Shown here one piece after another: positions 1 through 7,733 of a stretch of DNA of 64,000 nt. Each line of letters begins with the position of its first letter. Position 1 is the first letter of the stretch. The notes under the pieces are model-generated. The model was not told the origin of the DNA, did no database searches, and worked only from the letters and a program-made list of their open reading frames with translations. This stretch comes from JBDIAG01 sp963835085 (GTDB lineage Bacteria > Actinomycetota > Actinomycetes > Actinomycetales > CAWJMD01): assembly GCA_963835085.1 (NCBI GenBank), contig CAWIED010000001.1, positions 682,001-746,000 on the forward strand. Direction: 5' to 3'. The translations under genes were made by a program, and so were the position numbers.

Positions 1-1
1 C

Positions 2-340
2 GACTACGGGAAGGGCTTCTCCTCACTTGCCTACATACGGGATCTGTCTGTGCAAGAGCTCAAAATCGATAGAGCTTTTATATCGAGTCTCCGCACCGAC
101 CATCGAAGCCGCGTTATTGTAGAGTCGACCCACGCCATGGCGAGTGCTATGGGTATGCGAGTACTTGCTGAAGGCGTCGAAGACCAGGCGACGGTTGAGA
201 TCCTTGCGGAAATTGGAGTCTCGTTGATCCAGGGTTACCATATCGCCCGACCCATGCCCGCTTATCAGATTGAGCACTGGTTTGCCACGCATCAGAACTA
301 CAGCATCACGCGACATGAAATCGGAGAACTCCATGCTTGA
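2..340 (+). CDS. EAL-domain protein, C-terminal part (c-di-GMP phosphodiesterase type)
   Basis: Only the last 112 codons lie in the window; the gene starts to the left. The visible part is the C-terminal half of an EAL domain: a DYGKGFSSL loop at the edge (DDFGTGYSSL in the family), then KIDRAF, the AEGVED motif whose glutamate binds the catalytic metal, and IQGYHIARPMP near the end. These residues are those kept in active EAL phosphodiesterases that cut cyclic di-GMP, although the EAL signature itself is outside the window. Whether a GGDEF, PAS or membrane part precedes it cannot be seen. Its stop codon overlaps the start of the next gene by 8 bases, so it heads a tightly coupled operon. Confidence 0.9.
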   Translation, partial: DYGKGFSSLAYIRDLSVQELKIDRAFISSLRTDHRSRVIVESTHAMASAMGMRVLAEGVEDQATVEILAEIGVSLIQGYHIARPMPAYQIEHWFATHQNYSITRHEIGELHA

Positions 341-674
341 TCTCGCCCCCGGAATATATCGCCAGCGCCTGGTCATCGAGGGGCTGTGTGATGCGCCCCT
401 CTCGGCGGAGAGCATTTCCGAGTATCTCAGGACTTTGTCGGACAAGTTGGGCATGATCACGCTCCTCGACCCTGTGACACACCAGTCGCCGACCTACGGT
501 TGGGCTGGCTGGATTCACTGGGAGACCTCGGGCGCACACATTTACGCATGGGACGAACCGCGGCCCTTCTTCAGCGTCGACATCTATACCTGCAAGCACT
601 TCGATCCGGAGGTTGCGATGCGCTTTACGCAAGACTTCTTCAACGCCACGACGATTGAGCACAAGGCGGTCTGA
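333..674 (+). CDS. S-adenosylmethionine decarboxylase-like (SpeD-family) protein
   Basis: A 113-residue protein of the size of bacterial AdoMet decarboxylases, pyruvoyl enzymes that cleave themselves at a serine. The fold signature is seen as RQRLVIEGLCD near the N-terminus and, towards the C-terminus, a TSGAHIYAWDE stretch followed by SVDIYTC, which line up with the family's ESHxxIHTWPE and xVDxxTC. The likely pyruvoyl serine is S66 and the catalytic cysteine C87; the histidine expected two residues before the tryptophan is a tyrosine here (H69 sits elsewhere), so the substrate or activity may differ. Family members of this kind are known to have become ornithine or arginine decarboxylases. 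The ATG at 333 overlaps the EAL gene; an upstream in-frame start at 270 is less likely. One base separates it from the next gene. Confidence 0.75.
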   Translation: MLDLAPGIYRQRLVIEGLCDAPLSAESISEYLRTLSDKLGMITLLDPVTHQSPTYGWAGWIHWETSGAHIYAWDEPRPFFSVDIYTCKHFDPEVAMRFTQDFFNATTIEHKAV

Positions 675-675
675 G

Positions 676-1425
676 GTGCAGATCTGCTTCAACCCCCGGG
701 GGCGTCTCATGGAGGCGACCCTCGAATGCGAGGCGGCAATATTTTTGCACTGGTACGGCAACACGAAGCAGGATCTGGCGCGCGAGTACGATTGTTATAC
801 GCCTCAGTCGCGGTTCGTCAGCGTCGTATCGGGTGACGATGTCGTCGCCTGCTGCAGGTTGATCAAACCCGGCCCGGCGAATCTCAAGACCCTCGTCGAC
901 ATTGAGCGAGACCCGTGGAACGTTCGATCCGGCACCGTGGAGGCCTTGGCTGAACTCCGACTCTGGGAGGGTTGGGATATCGCCACCCTGGGTGTTCACC
1001 CGGCCTACAAGATTCCGGCGCTCACCGCCATTCTCTATCACGGGGTGGTGCGAGCCTGTCAGGAGAACCAGGTCAGGACGATCACCGCGATTCTCGATCA
1101 GCGGGTTCGTCGGCTACTGGCAATCGCCGGGCTGATCATGCACACCATCCCGCAGACCAGCTCCCAGCCCTATCTCGGCTCACCCTCCAGTACGCCCGTG
1201 TACGCCGACTTCCCCTTGATGCTCGCTGGGCAGCGCGAACTCAATCCCGAGGCTTACCGGCAGATCACGCTGGGACTCGGGCTGGGCGACGTTCACGTCC
1301 CCGCGCCCTCGGAGTTTCGCGACGAGGCCAGCCTGGATGAACCCGGGCCGGAGGAAGCTGTCTCGGGTCGTGAAGAGCTCCTGCGAGCACTGGGCAGCGG
1401 GGCAGTACCGCGCGTCAGTGCCTGA
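676..1425 (+). CDS. Autoinducer-synthase-like / GNAT-fold N-acyltransferase
   Basis: Predicted 249 residues from the GTG one base after the previous stop, with AAGGCGG just upstream; ATG 709 is an alternative. The pattern resembles acyl-homoserine-lactone synthases and FeeM-type N-acyl amino acid synthases: an N-terminal helix with REYD, a strand FVSVVSGDDVVACCRLI, the core WDIATLGVHPAYK, and a C-terminal strand with YLGS and PVYADFP. These families acylate an amine with an acyl-ACP or acyl-CoA. The last 45 residues are acidic and probably disordered. Family assignment is by pattern only and no close homologue is recalled. Position directly behind a decarboxylase-like gene suggests that it could acylate the amine made there. 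Its 3' end overlaps the convergent regulator gene by 11 bases. Confidence 0.55.
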   Translation: MQICFNPRGRLMEATLECEAAIFLHWYGNTKQDLAREYDCYTPQSRFVSVVSGDDVVACCRLIKPGPANLKTLVDIERDPWNVRSGTVEALAELRLWEGWDIATLGVHPAYKIPALTAILYHGVVRACQENQVRTITAILDQRVRRLLAIAGLIMHTIPQTSSQPYLGSPSSTPVYADFPLMLAGQRELNPEAYRQITLGLGLGDVHVPAPSEFRDEASLDEPGPEEAVSGREELLRALGSGAVPRVSA

Positions 1426-2017
1426 ACACCTGCTGCGGTAATGCCGGGCAGATGAGCCAGAGCACCTCAGTGGGTTGGCTGGCGTCCAGAGCCCGAAAGG
1501 CTCGATGGAGGGCGGGATCGAAGGTGAGTGCGTCTCCCGGGCCCAGCTCTACGACCTGATCGGTGAACGTGAGCCGGAGTTGGCCGCGAATGAGATAGGC
1601 GAACTCGACCTCGCCGGGCAGCGCGTATGGCTCCTTGCCGCTACCGCCCCCGGGCTCGATGCGGGAGAGGAGCACCTGGACTCGTCGTTCGGCGACCGGA
1701 GTGAGCAGGAACTCGGCCATCTTGTGGCCACCGAATTCGACGCGCGGATAGTCGCTCGCCCGCACGACGTGCCGCGTGGAAGAGTTGTCGAACAGGCTTG
1801 ACAGCGGCATGTCCAGTGCTTCGCCGATCCGCAACAGGGCCGCCACCGATGCCGTTGCCCGACCCCGTTCGACCTTGGACAAGAACCCCTTGGTCAAGCC
1901 GCTGGCGTCGGCCAACGCCTCGATGGTGAGGCGACGGGCTCGCCGGGCGGCCATGATGCGGTGCCCGACTCCTGCGGTCGACGCTTCCACACCTGGTCGG
2001 TCGGCGGCAGGGGACAC
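1415..2017 (-). CDS. XRE-family transcriptional regulator with C-terminal cupin (PuuR-like)
   Basis: A 200-residue regulator. Residues about 20-75 form an XRE helix-turn-helix (LTIEALADASGLTKGFLSKVERG then ATASVAALLRIGEAL); residues about 120-195 form a small-molecule-binding cupin (GEVEFAYLIRGQLRLTF ... LGPGDALTFDPALHRAFRAL). This architecture is shared with PuuR-type regulators of amine and amino-acid catabolism. The GTG start at 2017 is chosen because AAGGAG lies five bases before it; an ATG at 2050 would add 11 residues and lacks a ribosome site. It follows the symporter gene on the same strand and probably controls the neighbouring catabolic genes, perhaps through the 21-bp repeats at 3877-4002. 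That last link is inference. Confidence 0.85.
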   Translation of the reverse strand: MSPAADRPGVEASTAGVGHRIMAARRARRLTIEALADASGLTKGFLSKVERGRATASVAALLRIGEALDMPLSSLFDNSSTRHVVRASDYPRVEFGGHKMAEFLLTPVAERRVQVLLSRIEPGGGSGKEPYALPGEVEFAYLIRGQLRLTFTDQVVELGPGDALTFDPALHRAFRALDASQPTEVLWLICPALPQQVFRH

Positions 2018-2180
2018 GTTGCTCCTTCGGGCTGTCCAGCAAGGCGTCAACTATCGCATGGAGGGTCCGTGTGCTGGGCAACCCGTCTGGTCAGGCGCAG
2101 GTGGTCAGGCGTAGCTGATCCCGGTCATCCGCGCCGGGCGACCACCGGCGGATCGACGCTTCGACGTGTACACGCGGAAA

Positions 2181-2224
2181 GGGCACGCCGGGAATAGGCG
2201 TAGTGCTTATCTCCCGGCGCGCCC
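2181..2224 (-). terminator. Hairpin behind the symporter gene
   Basis: Arms 2181-2193 and 2212-2224 pair over 13 bases with one mismatch (core CGCCGGGA / TCCCGGCG), with an 18-base loop. It lies 14 bases past the symporter stop codon. No U-tract is present, as is common for actinomycete terminators. Confidence 0.5.
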
Positions 2225-2237
2225 TACGCACAATCGG

Positions 2238-3731
2238 TCAGACCTGGTGGGAATTCAAGGCATGCTGCGGGTCGTCGGCGTCGGATACCTCGCTGCCGGA
2301 CAGCCGGTCGTTCCAGACCTTGAGGACCCGGGCGGGAGTCGCCGGCGTGGCGACACTGACGACGATGTAGCTGATGATGCTGGCGGCCAGGCCGTAATAG
2401 ATCGGCTCGTTGGCCAGCACGTCGGTGAAAGCCATGGTGATCAGGGTGGCCGCTGTGCCGACACCCATCGCAGCCAGGGCGCCGGTTCCGTTGGCGCGCT
2501 TCCAGAGGAAGCCGCCCAGGATGGGCACGAGCAGACCGCCGACGAGGATGTCGTACGCGATCGTGAGGGCAGACACCACGTCGCTGAGCAGCATCGCGAG
2601 GATGGTGGCGACCACGCCGAGGACGACAACGTAGATCCGGTTGGATCGCATGTCGTGCTCGGGGTTGCCGTCTCCGGCCCCCAAGTCCTTTCGGCCGACC
2701 AGCCGGCCGAGCAGCGGGACGACATCGGTTCGGGCGACGGTCGCTGAGGCGATGAGAGCGCCGGAGGCCGTTGACATCATGGCCGCCACGGCTGCGGCTA
2801 GGACCACCCCGGACAGACCCACGGGCAGTACCTTCTCCGCGATGGCGGCGTAGACGTCGTCCTTGGCGTCGATCCCGGGCAGGATGACCGACGCGGCGGT
2901 GCCGATCAGGGCGCCGGCGATGCCGTACAGCACGCAGTAGACACCGGCCGTCGCGCCACACCAGCGGGCGACCTGGGGGGAGCGGGCGGTGAAGACGCGC
3001 TGCCAGATGTCCTGGCCGATCAGCATGCCGAAGGAGTAGATGACGAAGTAGGTGATGATGGTGTCGACGCCGATGCTGGTGATGTCGAAGTGTGCGCCGG
3101 CCGCCCCGCCCAGACGCTCCTTGATGCCGCTGTAGCCGCCGGCCCTGTACCAGGCGAACGGGAGCAGGAGCAGGAAGACACCGATCGTCTTGATGACGAA
3201 TTGGACCATGTCGGTGAGGGTGATCGACCACATGCCGCCGATCGAGGAGTAGATGATGACGATTGCGGCGCCGATCGCGATCGAGAGCGGGCGCGAGGTG
3301 CCGAAGAGCACGTTGAAGATGGTGGCGTAGGCGATCGTGGACGTGACGGTCAACATCAGGGTGTACAGCCCCATCACCACGCCGGATGCGCTCGTCGCGT
3401 TGATGCCGTAGCGCAGTTGCAGCATCTGCGCCACGGTGTAGACCTTGAGTCGCTGGATGGGACCGGCGAAGAACAGGCTGAGCAGGAGCAAGCCGACCGC
3501 GATCGCGATGACGAGCCACATGCCGGAGATGCCGTATTTGTAGCCGAGTCCTACGCCGCCAACGGTGGATGCCCCACCCAAGACGACAGCGGCCATCGTT
3601 CCGGTGTAGAAGCCCGGACCCAGGCGCCGGCCGGCGACGAGGAAGTCGCTGGAGTTCTTGGTTCTGGTCTTGCCCCAGAAACCGAAGGCCAGCATGGCTA
3701 GCAGGTAGACGACGATGATGGCAATGTCCAT
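2238..3731 (-). CDS. Sodium:solute symporter (SSS family)
   Basis: A 497-residue, very hydrophobic protein with about 13 predicted membrane helices, the usual length for the SSS family (PutP, PanF and relatives), which import solutes with Na+. It begins MDIAIIVVYLLAMLAFGFWG, then SSDFLVAGRRLGP and GGASTVGGVGLGYKYGISGMW, the typical N-terminal region with the first sodium-site segment, and later SSIGGMWSITLTDMVQF. The ATG at 3731 has GAGGAG six bases upstream. It is transcribed away from the ureohydrolase operon across a shared 351-base promoter region with six 21-bp repeats. The substrate cannot be read from sequence; context suggests a guanidino or related amino compound. Confidence 0.9.
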   Translation of the reverse strand: MDIAIIVVYLLAMLAFGFWGKTRTKNSSDFLVAGRRLGPGFYTGTMAAVVLGGASTVGGVGLGYKYGISGMWLVIAIAVGLLLLSLFFAGPIQRLKVYTVAQMLQLRYGINATSASGVVMGLYTLMLTVTSTIAYATIFNVLFGTSRPLSIAIGAAIVIIYSSIGGMWSITLTDMVQFVIKTIGVFLLLLPFAWYRAGGYSGIKERLGGAAGAHFDITSIGVDTIITYFVIYSFGMLIGQDIWQRVFTARSPQVARWCGATAGVYCVLYGIAGALIGTAASVILPGIDAKDDVYAAIAEKVLPVGLSGVVLAAAVAAMMSTASGALIASATVARTDVVPLLGRLVGRKDLGAGDGNPEHDMRSNRIYVVVLGVVATILAMLLSDVVSALTIAYDILVGGLLVPILGGFLWKRANGTGALAAMGVGTAATLITMAFTDVLANEPIYYGLAASIISYIVVSVATPATPARVLKVWNDRLSGSEVSDADDPQHALNSHQV

Positions 3732-3876
3732 GAAGCACTCCTCGGCGGATTGATGACGATCGGTGGTCAGACGCCTCGAGCTGGTGACTCACCCCGACCT
3801 TGCGGTGAGTGTCTGGATCCGTTGACGGTAGTCCCTGGATGGGTGGAAACTACTGTGTGGTTGCTCACAGTGCAGT

Positions 3877-4002
3877 ATCAGTAGCACCTAGGTCAATATC
3901 AGTAGCGCTTAGGGCAAGATCAGTAGCGCATGGATCAGTATCAGTAGCACAGCAGGAAATATTGGTAGCACCGAAGGCAACATCAGTAGCATCAACATCA
4001 AC
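3877..4002. repeat. Six direct repeats with exact 21-bp period (probable operator array)
   Basis: Copies begin at 3877, 3898, 3919, 3940, 3961 and 3982. The conserved core is ATCAGTAGC followed by AC, GC or AT; the fifth copy reads ATTGGTAGC. The other ten bases of each unit vary. Twenty-one bases equal two helical turns, so all cores face the same side of the DNA. The array lies between the divergent symporter (start 3731) and ureohydrolase (start 4083) genes, about 80 bases from the latter. Most likely it is a cooperative binding site for a regulator such as the nearby XRE-cupin protein. Confidence 0.75.
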
Positions 4003-4082
4003 AATGTGTCTTCACGTCGGCGGATGACCATCCCTGTGCTGGCCACACCATGCCAGGCACAACGAGACGAGGGAGTGATCTC

Positions 4083-5063
4083 ATGACCGCACTCAACCCA
4101 GGGGATGCGTCCGGACCGATCGGCCCGGTGGATGCGAGCGCCGTGCCGCGCTACGGAGGGCCTGCGACGTTCGCGCGGCTGCCGAGGATCGACGAGGTGT
4201 CGCGCGCAGACGTGGCCATCATCGGCATCCCGTTCGACAGCGGTGTGAGCTACCGACCGGGAGCCCGGTTCGGCCCTGGCCACATCCGCGCATCGTCGAA
4301 GCTGTTGCGGCCCTACAACCCGGCACAGGACGTCCTCCCGTTCGGCGTCCATCAGGTGGCCGACGCCGGTGACCTCGGCGTCAACCCGTTCGACCTGCAG
4401 CAGGCCATCGCCGATATCGAGGCCGGGGTGAGCGCGGTCCGTGCCGACGGGGCCACTCTGCTGACCCTCGGCGGCGATCACACCATCGCCCTGCCGATCC
4501 TGCGATCCGTCGCCCGCGATCACGGTCCGGTCGCCGTGCTCCACTTCGACGCCCACCTGGACACCTGGGATACCTACTTCGGCGCCCCGTACACCCACGG
4601 CACCCCGTTCCGCCGGGCGAGCGAGGAGGGCCTGCTCGATCTGGAACGCTGCCTGCATATGGGCATTCGCGGCCCGCTGTACGCCAAGGCCGACCTCGAG
4701 GACGACAGCCTGCTCGGGTTCTCGATCATCCGGTCCGACGACTACGAGGTCGACGGGGTCTCCAGCGTGGTCGACCGGATGCGCAGGCGTCTCGGCGACG
4801 GCCCGGTCTACGTCTCCATCGACATCGATGTGCTCGACCCCGCACACGCCCCGGGCACGGGTACGCCGGAGGCGGGCGGTCTGACCAGCCGCGAACTGCT
4901 CAACACTCTGCGAGGGCTCACGGGACTCAACGTGGTCGGCGCCGACATCGTCGAGGTGTCGCCGCCCTATGACCACGCCGAGATCACCGGAATCGCGGCC
5001 TCGCACGTCGCGTACGAGCTGCTGTCGGTGCTGGCCGGCAACAAGACCGGCAAGAGCGCGTGA
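4083..5063 (+). CDS. Agmatinase-family ureohydrolase (guanidinobutyrase candidate)
   Basis: 326 residues. The six manganese ligands of the ureohydrolase family are present: H133 in GGDHT, D156, H158 and D160 in FDAHLDT, and D247 and D249 in SIDIDVLDP; the loop HAPGTGTPEAGG and E291 also match. Such enzymes release urea from a guanidino group (agmatine, 4-guanidinobutyrate, 3-guanidinopropionate and others). The operon includes an AruI-like decarboxylase and an aldehyde dehydrogenase, which favours 4-guanidinobutyrate, giving 4-aminobutyrate. The ATG at 4083 is preceded by GAGGGAG; upstream codons in the same frame lack one. Its TGA overlaps the next start as GTGA, so the two are translationally coupled. 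Confidence 0.9.
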   Translation: MTALNPGDASGPIGPVDASAVPRYGGPATFARLPRIDEVSRADVAIIGIPFDSGVSYRPGARFGPGHIRASSKLLRPYNPAQDVLPFGVHQVADAGDLGVNPFDLQQAIADIEAGVSAVRADGATLLTLGGDHTIALPILRSVARDHGPVAVLHFDAHLDTWDTYFGAPYTHGTPFRRASEEGLLDLERCLHMGIRGPLYAKADLEDDSLLGFSIIRSDDYEVDGVSSVVDRMRRRLGDGPVYVSIDIDVLDPAHAPGTGTPEAGGLTSRELLNTLRGLTGLNVVGADIVEVSPPYDHAEITGIAASHVAYELLSVLAGNKTGKSA

Positions 5064-6676
5064 GCGAGCGCAACGGAGGCGACCTCGTCGTCGAGACCCT
5101 GAGTGCGCTGGGCGCCGACACCATCTTCGGCCTGCCGGGCCAGCACGCGCTTGGCCTGTTCGACGCCCTGCGCCGTGGCCCGCTGCGGCTGATCGCGTCG
5201 CGCACCGAGAACAATGCCTGCTTCGCCGCCGACGGGTACGCCCGCAGCACTGGCAGACCAGGGGTGGTGTTCGTCTCCACCGGCCCAGGGGCCCTCACCG
5301 CGCTGGCCGGACTGCACGAGGCGTACATCACCGCCGTGCCGATGATCGTGATCAGCAGCCAGATCCCGCGGGCCGGGCTCGGCGGTCGGCGGAAGGGGTT
5401 CTTGCACCAGCTCGATGACCAGCAACTGGCCGCGCGCAACGTGGCGAAGAGCACCGTCGTGGCCGAGCACGCCAGCGGGATCGTCCCCGCCCTGGAGGAT
5501 GCCTGGCGGACGGCGCTGACCGCTCCCCAGGGACCGGTTTGGGTGGAGATCACCCAGGACACGCTGCTGGAACCGGTCGTGATCCCGCCCGTCGTCGACG
5601 TGACGGCCGAGCCCCGGCCGCTGCCCGCCCGTGCCGAGCTCCTCGAGCTGGCTGCGTCGTGGCTGGACGGTGCCGAGCGTCCGGTGATCGTGGCCGGCGG
5701 CGGCGTCCGACGGGCCGGTGCCGAGGCCGTCCTAGTCGAGTTGGCCGAAGCGTTGCGTGCGCCCGTGGTGTGCGCTCCGGGTGGAAAGGGTTCCATCCCG
5801 TGGGACCACCCACTCTCGGTGCAATCGTGGGTGGAGGACGTGGTCGTCACAGAGCTGATGGCCGACGCCGACGTGCTGCTCGTCGTGGGGTCGTCGCTGG
5901 GTGAGGTGACCAGTAACTACTACACGCTGACGCCCCGGGGCCGGATGATCCAGATCGACGCCCAGCCACGGGTGCTGGAGTCCAACCATCCCGCCTTGGG
6001 CATTGCGGCCGACGCCGGCGCAGCCCTGACCGGGCTGGCAAGCAGGGTCAGCCCGCGGCCCGTCGACGGTCGCTCCGAGCAGACTGTCCGCGCCGTGCTC
6101 GCGACCGTACGCGATCGGCTGGACGCGCAGGACCTCGCCCACGAACGCGGTGTTCTGGAGGCCATTCGCACGGGCGTGCCCGATGACGCGGTGACCTTCT
6201 GGGACATGACCATCGCCGCCTACTGGGCCTGGTCGTGCTGGGATCCGCGAGCGGGGGCCTTCCATTCGGCCCAGGGGGCCGGCGGCATCGGCTGGGCGTA
6301 CGGGGCGGCGATCGGCGGGGCCGTCGGCCTGGGCCGGCGCGTGCTTGCCGTGAACGGCGACGGAGGCGCGATGTACGGCATCGCCGAACTTGCCGTCGCT
6401 CGCCAACACAACCTGCCGATCACCTGGTTGATCATCGACGACGGCGGCTACGGCATCCTGCGCGAGTACATGACCGCTGCGTTCGGCGCGGCCACCGCCA
6501 CCGAGCTGGCCAGACCCGACTTCGCGGCATTGGCCGCTGCATTCGGCGTGCCCGTCGAGGTCAGCAACCCGGAGTCACTCGCCGAGGCCCTTCAGCGCGC
6601 CTGGACCGGCGACGGACCGAACGTCGTCGTGCTGCCGACCCAGCTGAACATGTTCGCGCCGACCCACCTGGGCTGA
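5060..6676 (+). CDS. Thiamine-diphosphate-dependent 2-ketoacid decarboxylase (AruI-like)
   Basis: 538 residues with the three domains of the acetolactate-synthase/decarboxylase family. The cofactor-activating glutamate is E50 in RTENNACFAADGYAR. The central domain includes VIVAGGGVRRAGAE. The cofactor/metal motif is GDGG (433-436) followed 24 residues later by IIDDGGYGIL, where the usual Asn-Asn is Asp-Asp. Family members include acetolactate synthase, benzoylformate decarboxylase and AruI, the 2-ketoarginine decarboxylase of the arginine transaminase pathway. No small regulatory subunit gene (ilvN) is nearby and the neighbour is a ureohydrolase, so a role on 2-ketoarginine or a related guanidino-ketoacid is inferred. 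GTG start overlaps the preceding stop. Confidence 0.8.
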   Translation: MSERNGGDLVVETLSALGADTIFGLPGQHALGLFDALRRGPLRLIASRTENNACFAADGYARSTGRPGVVFVSTGPGALTALAGLHEAYITAVPMIVISSQIPRAGLGGRRKGFLHQLDDQQLAARNVAKSTVVAEHASGIVPALEDAWRTALTAPQGPVWVEITQDTLLEPVVIPPVVDVTAEPRPLPARAELLELAASWLDGAERPVIVAGGGVRRAGAEAVLVELAEALRAPVVCAPGGKGSIPWDHPLSVQSWVEDVVVTELMADADVLLVVGSSLGEVTSNYYTLTPRGRMIQIDAQPRVLESNHPALGIAADAGAALTGLASRVSPRPVDGRSEQTVRAVLATVRDRLDAQDLAHERGVLEAIRTGVPDDAVTFWDMTIAAYWAWSCWDPRAGAFHSAQGAGGIGWAYGAAIGGAVGLGRRVLAVNGDGGAMYGIAELAVARQHNLPITWLIIDDGGYGILREYMTAAFGAATATELARPDFAALAAAFGVPVEVSNPESLAEALQRAWTGDGPNVVVLPTQLNMFAPTHLG

Positions 6677-6687
6677 CCCGTTCGTTC

Positions 6688-6716
6688 CAGAGTCTGACTC
6701 TGCCGAGTCCGACTCG
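6688..6716. promoter_or_regulatory. Twin GAGTC-N-GACTC palindromes
   Basis: Two perfect palindromes lie side by side in the 62-base gap between the decarboxylase and dehydrogenase genes: arms 6688-6694 / 6696-6702 and 6704-6709 / 6711-6716, centres 15 bases apart. They could be an internal operator or an RNA processing or stabilising structure. The function is unknown. Confidence 0.4.
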
Positions 6717-6738
6717 CCCGAAGCTGAAGGGAGACGCG

Positions 6739-7680
6739 ATGGCCACCGTCGTCGTGAGCGACACCGGCGGACTCGACCTGAGCGAAGGCCTGGCCGCGCT
6801 ACGCGCTGCCGGGCACGAGGCGATCCTGCTCGACACCGTGGACCCCGAACGAGTGCTGGCCGAGGGCGCCGGCTGCGAGGCCCTGATTATCAGCTACCTG
6901 AGGGTGACATCCGCGTTGCTCAACGGGCTTCCGCGGCTGCGGGTGATCGCGACCACGACAACCGGATCCGACACCGTCGACCACGACGCCGCGCGTGCCC
7001 GGGGCATTGAGGTCCACACGCTGCCCAGCCTGGCCAGTCAGGAGGTCGCGATCCACGCGCTCGCCGGCGCCTTGTCGATCATCCGCGAGCTGCCGGCAAG
7101 TCATGCGGTCGCGGCCGCGGGCGACGACGATGTCAGCCCGATCCCGGTGCCGCCGCGGATCAGCACGCTCACGCTTGGTGTGTACGGTCTGGGCCGGATC
7201 GCCCGGCACCTGGTCAATTACTCCGCACCGCTGTTCGCCAGGATCGTCGCGTACGACCCGTTCGTCACCGAGGGCTGGCCTGCCGGAGTGGACCGTGTCG
7301 ACCGGCCCGAGGACCTGTTCGCCGCATCGGATGTGATCAGTCTGCACGCCCCGGCAACTGCCGAGACGGTCGGCTTGGCCAACGCCGCCGCGCTCGCGCG
7401 AATGAGGGCCGGCGGCTACCTGGTCAATGTCGCGCGCGGCAGCCTGGTGGTCAACGACGATCTGGTGGCCGCGCTCGACTCGGGCCAGCTCGCCGGTGCC
7501 TTCCTGGACGTCACCGAACCCGAGCCGCTACCGGCCGACCACCCGCTGTGCCGTCATCCACGCGTCCAGCTCAGCCCGCACTCCGCCTTCCGGAGCCGGT
7601 CTACCCTGCGGGCCTATGCCATGCTGCCTGTCGAGGCCGTACTCGGCGTCCTCGGCCCAGGGCCCAGGGCCACGCTCTGA
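6739..7680 (+). CDS. D-2-hydroxyacid dehydrogenase, NAD-dependent
   Basis: 313 residues, the usual size for the D-isomer-specific 2-hydroxyacid dehydrogenase family that interconverts 2-ketoacids and D-2-hydroxyacids. Visible are the Rossmann motif GVYGLGRIARHL, the signature NVARGSLVVNDDLVAAL holding the substrate arginine, the catalytic glutamate in DVTEPEPLP, and the catalytic histidine in LSPHSAF. The ATG at 6739 follows AAGGGAGA. Lying between a 2-ketoacid decarboxylase and an aldehyde dehydrogenase, it may feed in or drain off the 2-keto intermediate as a hydroxyacid (for example argininate/2-ketoarginine). This is inference; the family is broad and phosphoglycerate or glyoxylate reductase activity is not excluded. 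Confidence 0.85.
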   Translation: MATVVVSDTGGLDLSEGLAALRAAGHEAILLDTVDPERVLAEGAGCEALIISYLRVTSALLNGLPRLRVIATTTTGSDTVDHDAARARGIEVHTLPSLASQEVAIHALAGALSIIRELPASHAVAAAGDDDVSPIPVPPRISTLTLGVYGLGRIARHLVNYSAPLFARIVAYDPFVTEGWPAGVDRVDRPEDLFAASDVISLHAPATAETVGLANAAALARMRAGGYLVNVARGSLVVNDDLVAALDSGQLAGAFLDVTEPEPLPADHPLCRHPRVQLSPHSAFRSRSTLRAYAMLPVEAVLGVLGPGPRATL

Positions 7681-7733
7681 TCGTCGCGCCACGTCGTAGC
7701 CAGCGAACACCACGAACGAAAGGCGATGCACCG

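Noticed and set aside
2224..3792. 522-codon minus-strand frame overlapping the symporter in another phase
   Set aside because: The product is an Arg/His-rich shadow of the symporter; the other phase gives a clean 13-helix transporter with a good ribosome site.
3877..4002. CRISPR array
   Set aside because: Repeat cores are only about 9-11 bases with about 10 variable bases between, far shorter than CRISPR repeats and spacers, and no cas genes are present.
3809..4027. Short plus-strand frame across the 21-bp repeats giving a seven-residue SVA repeat peptide
   Set aside because: A 21-bp period always gives a 7-residue period in open frames; there is no good ribosome site, and the promoter position fits an operator better. 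Not fully excluded.
3732..4082. Guanidine riboswitch before the ureohydrolase
   Set aside because: Looked for paired ACGR-loop hairpins (guanidine-II) and other known cores in 4000-4082; none could be seen.
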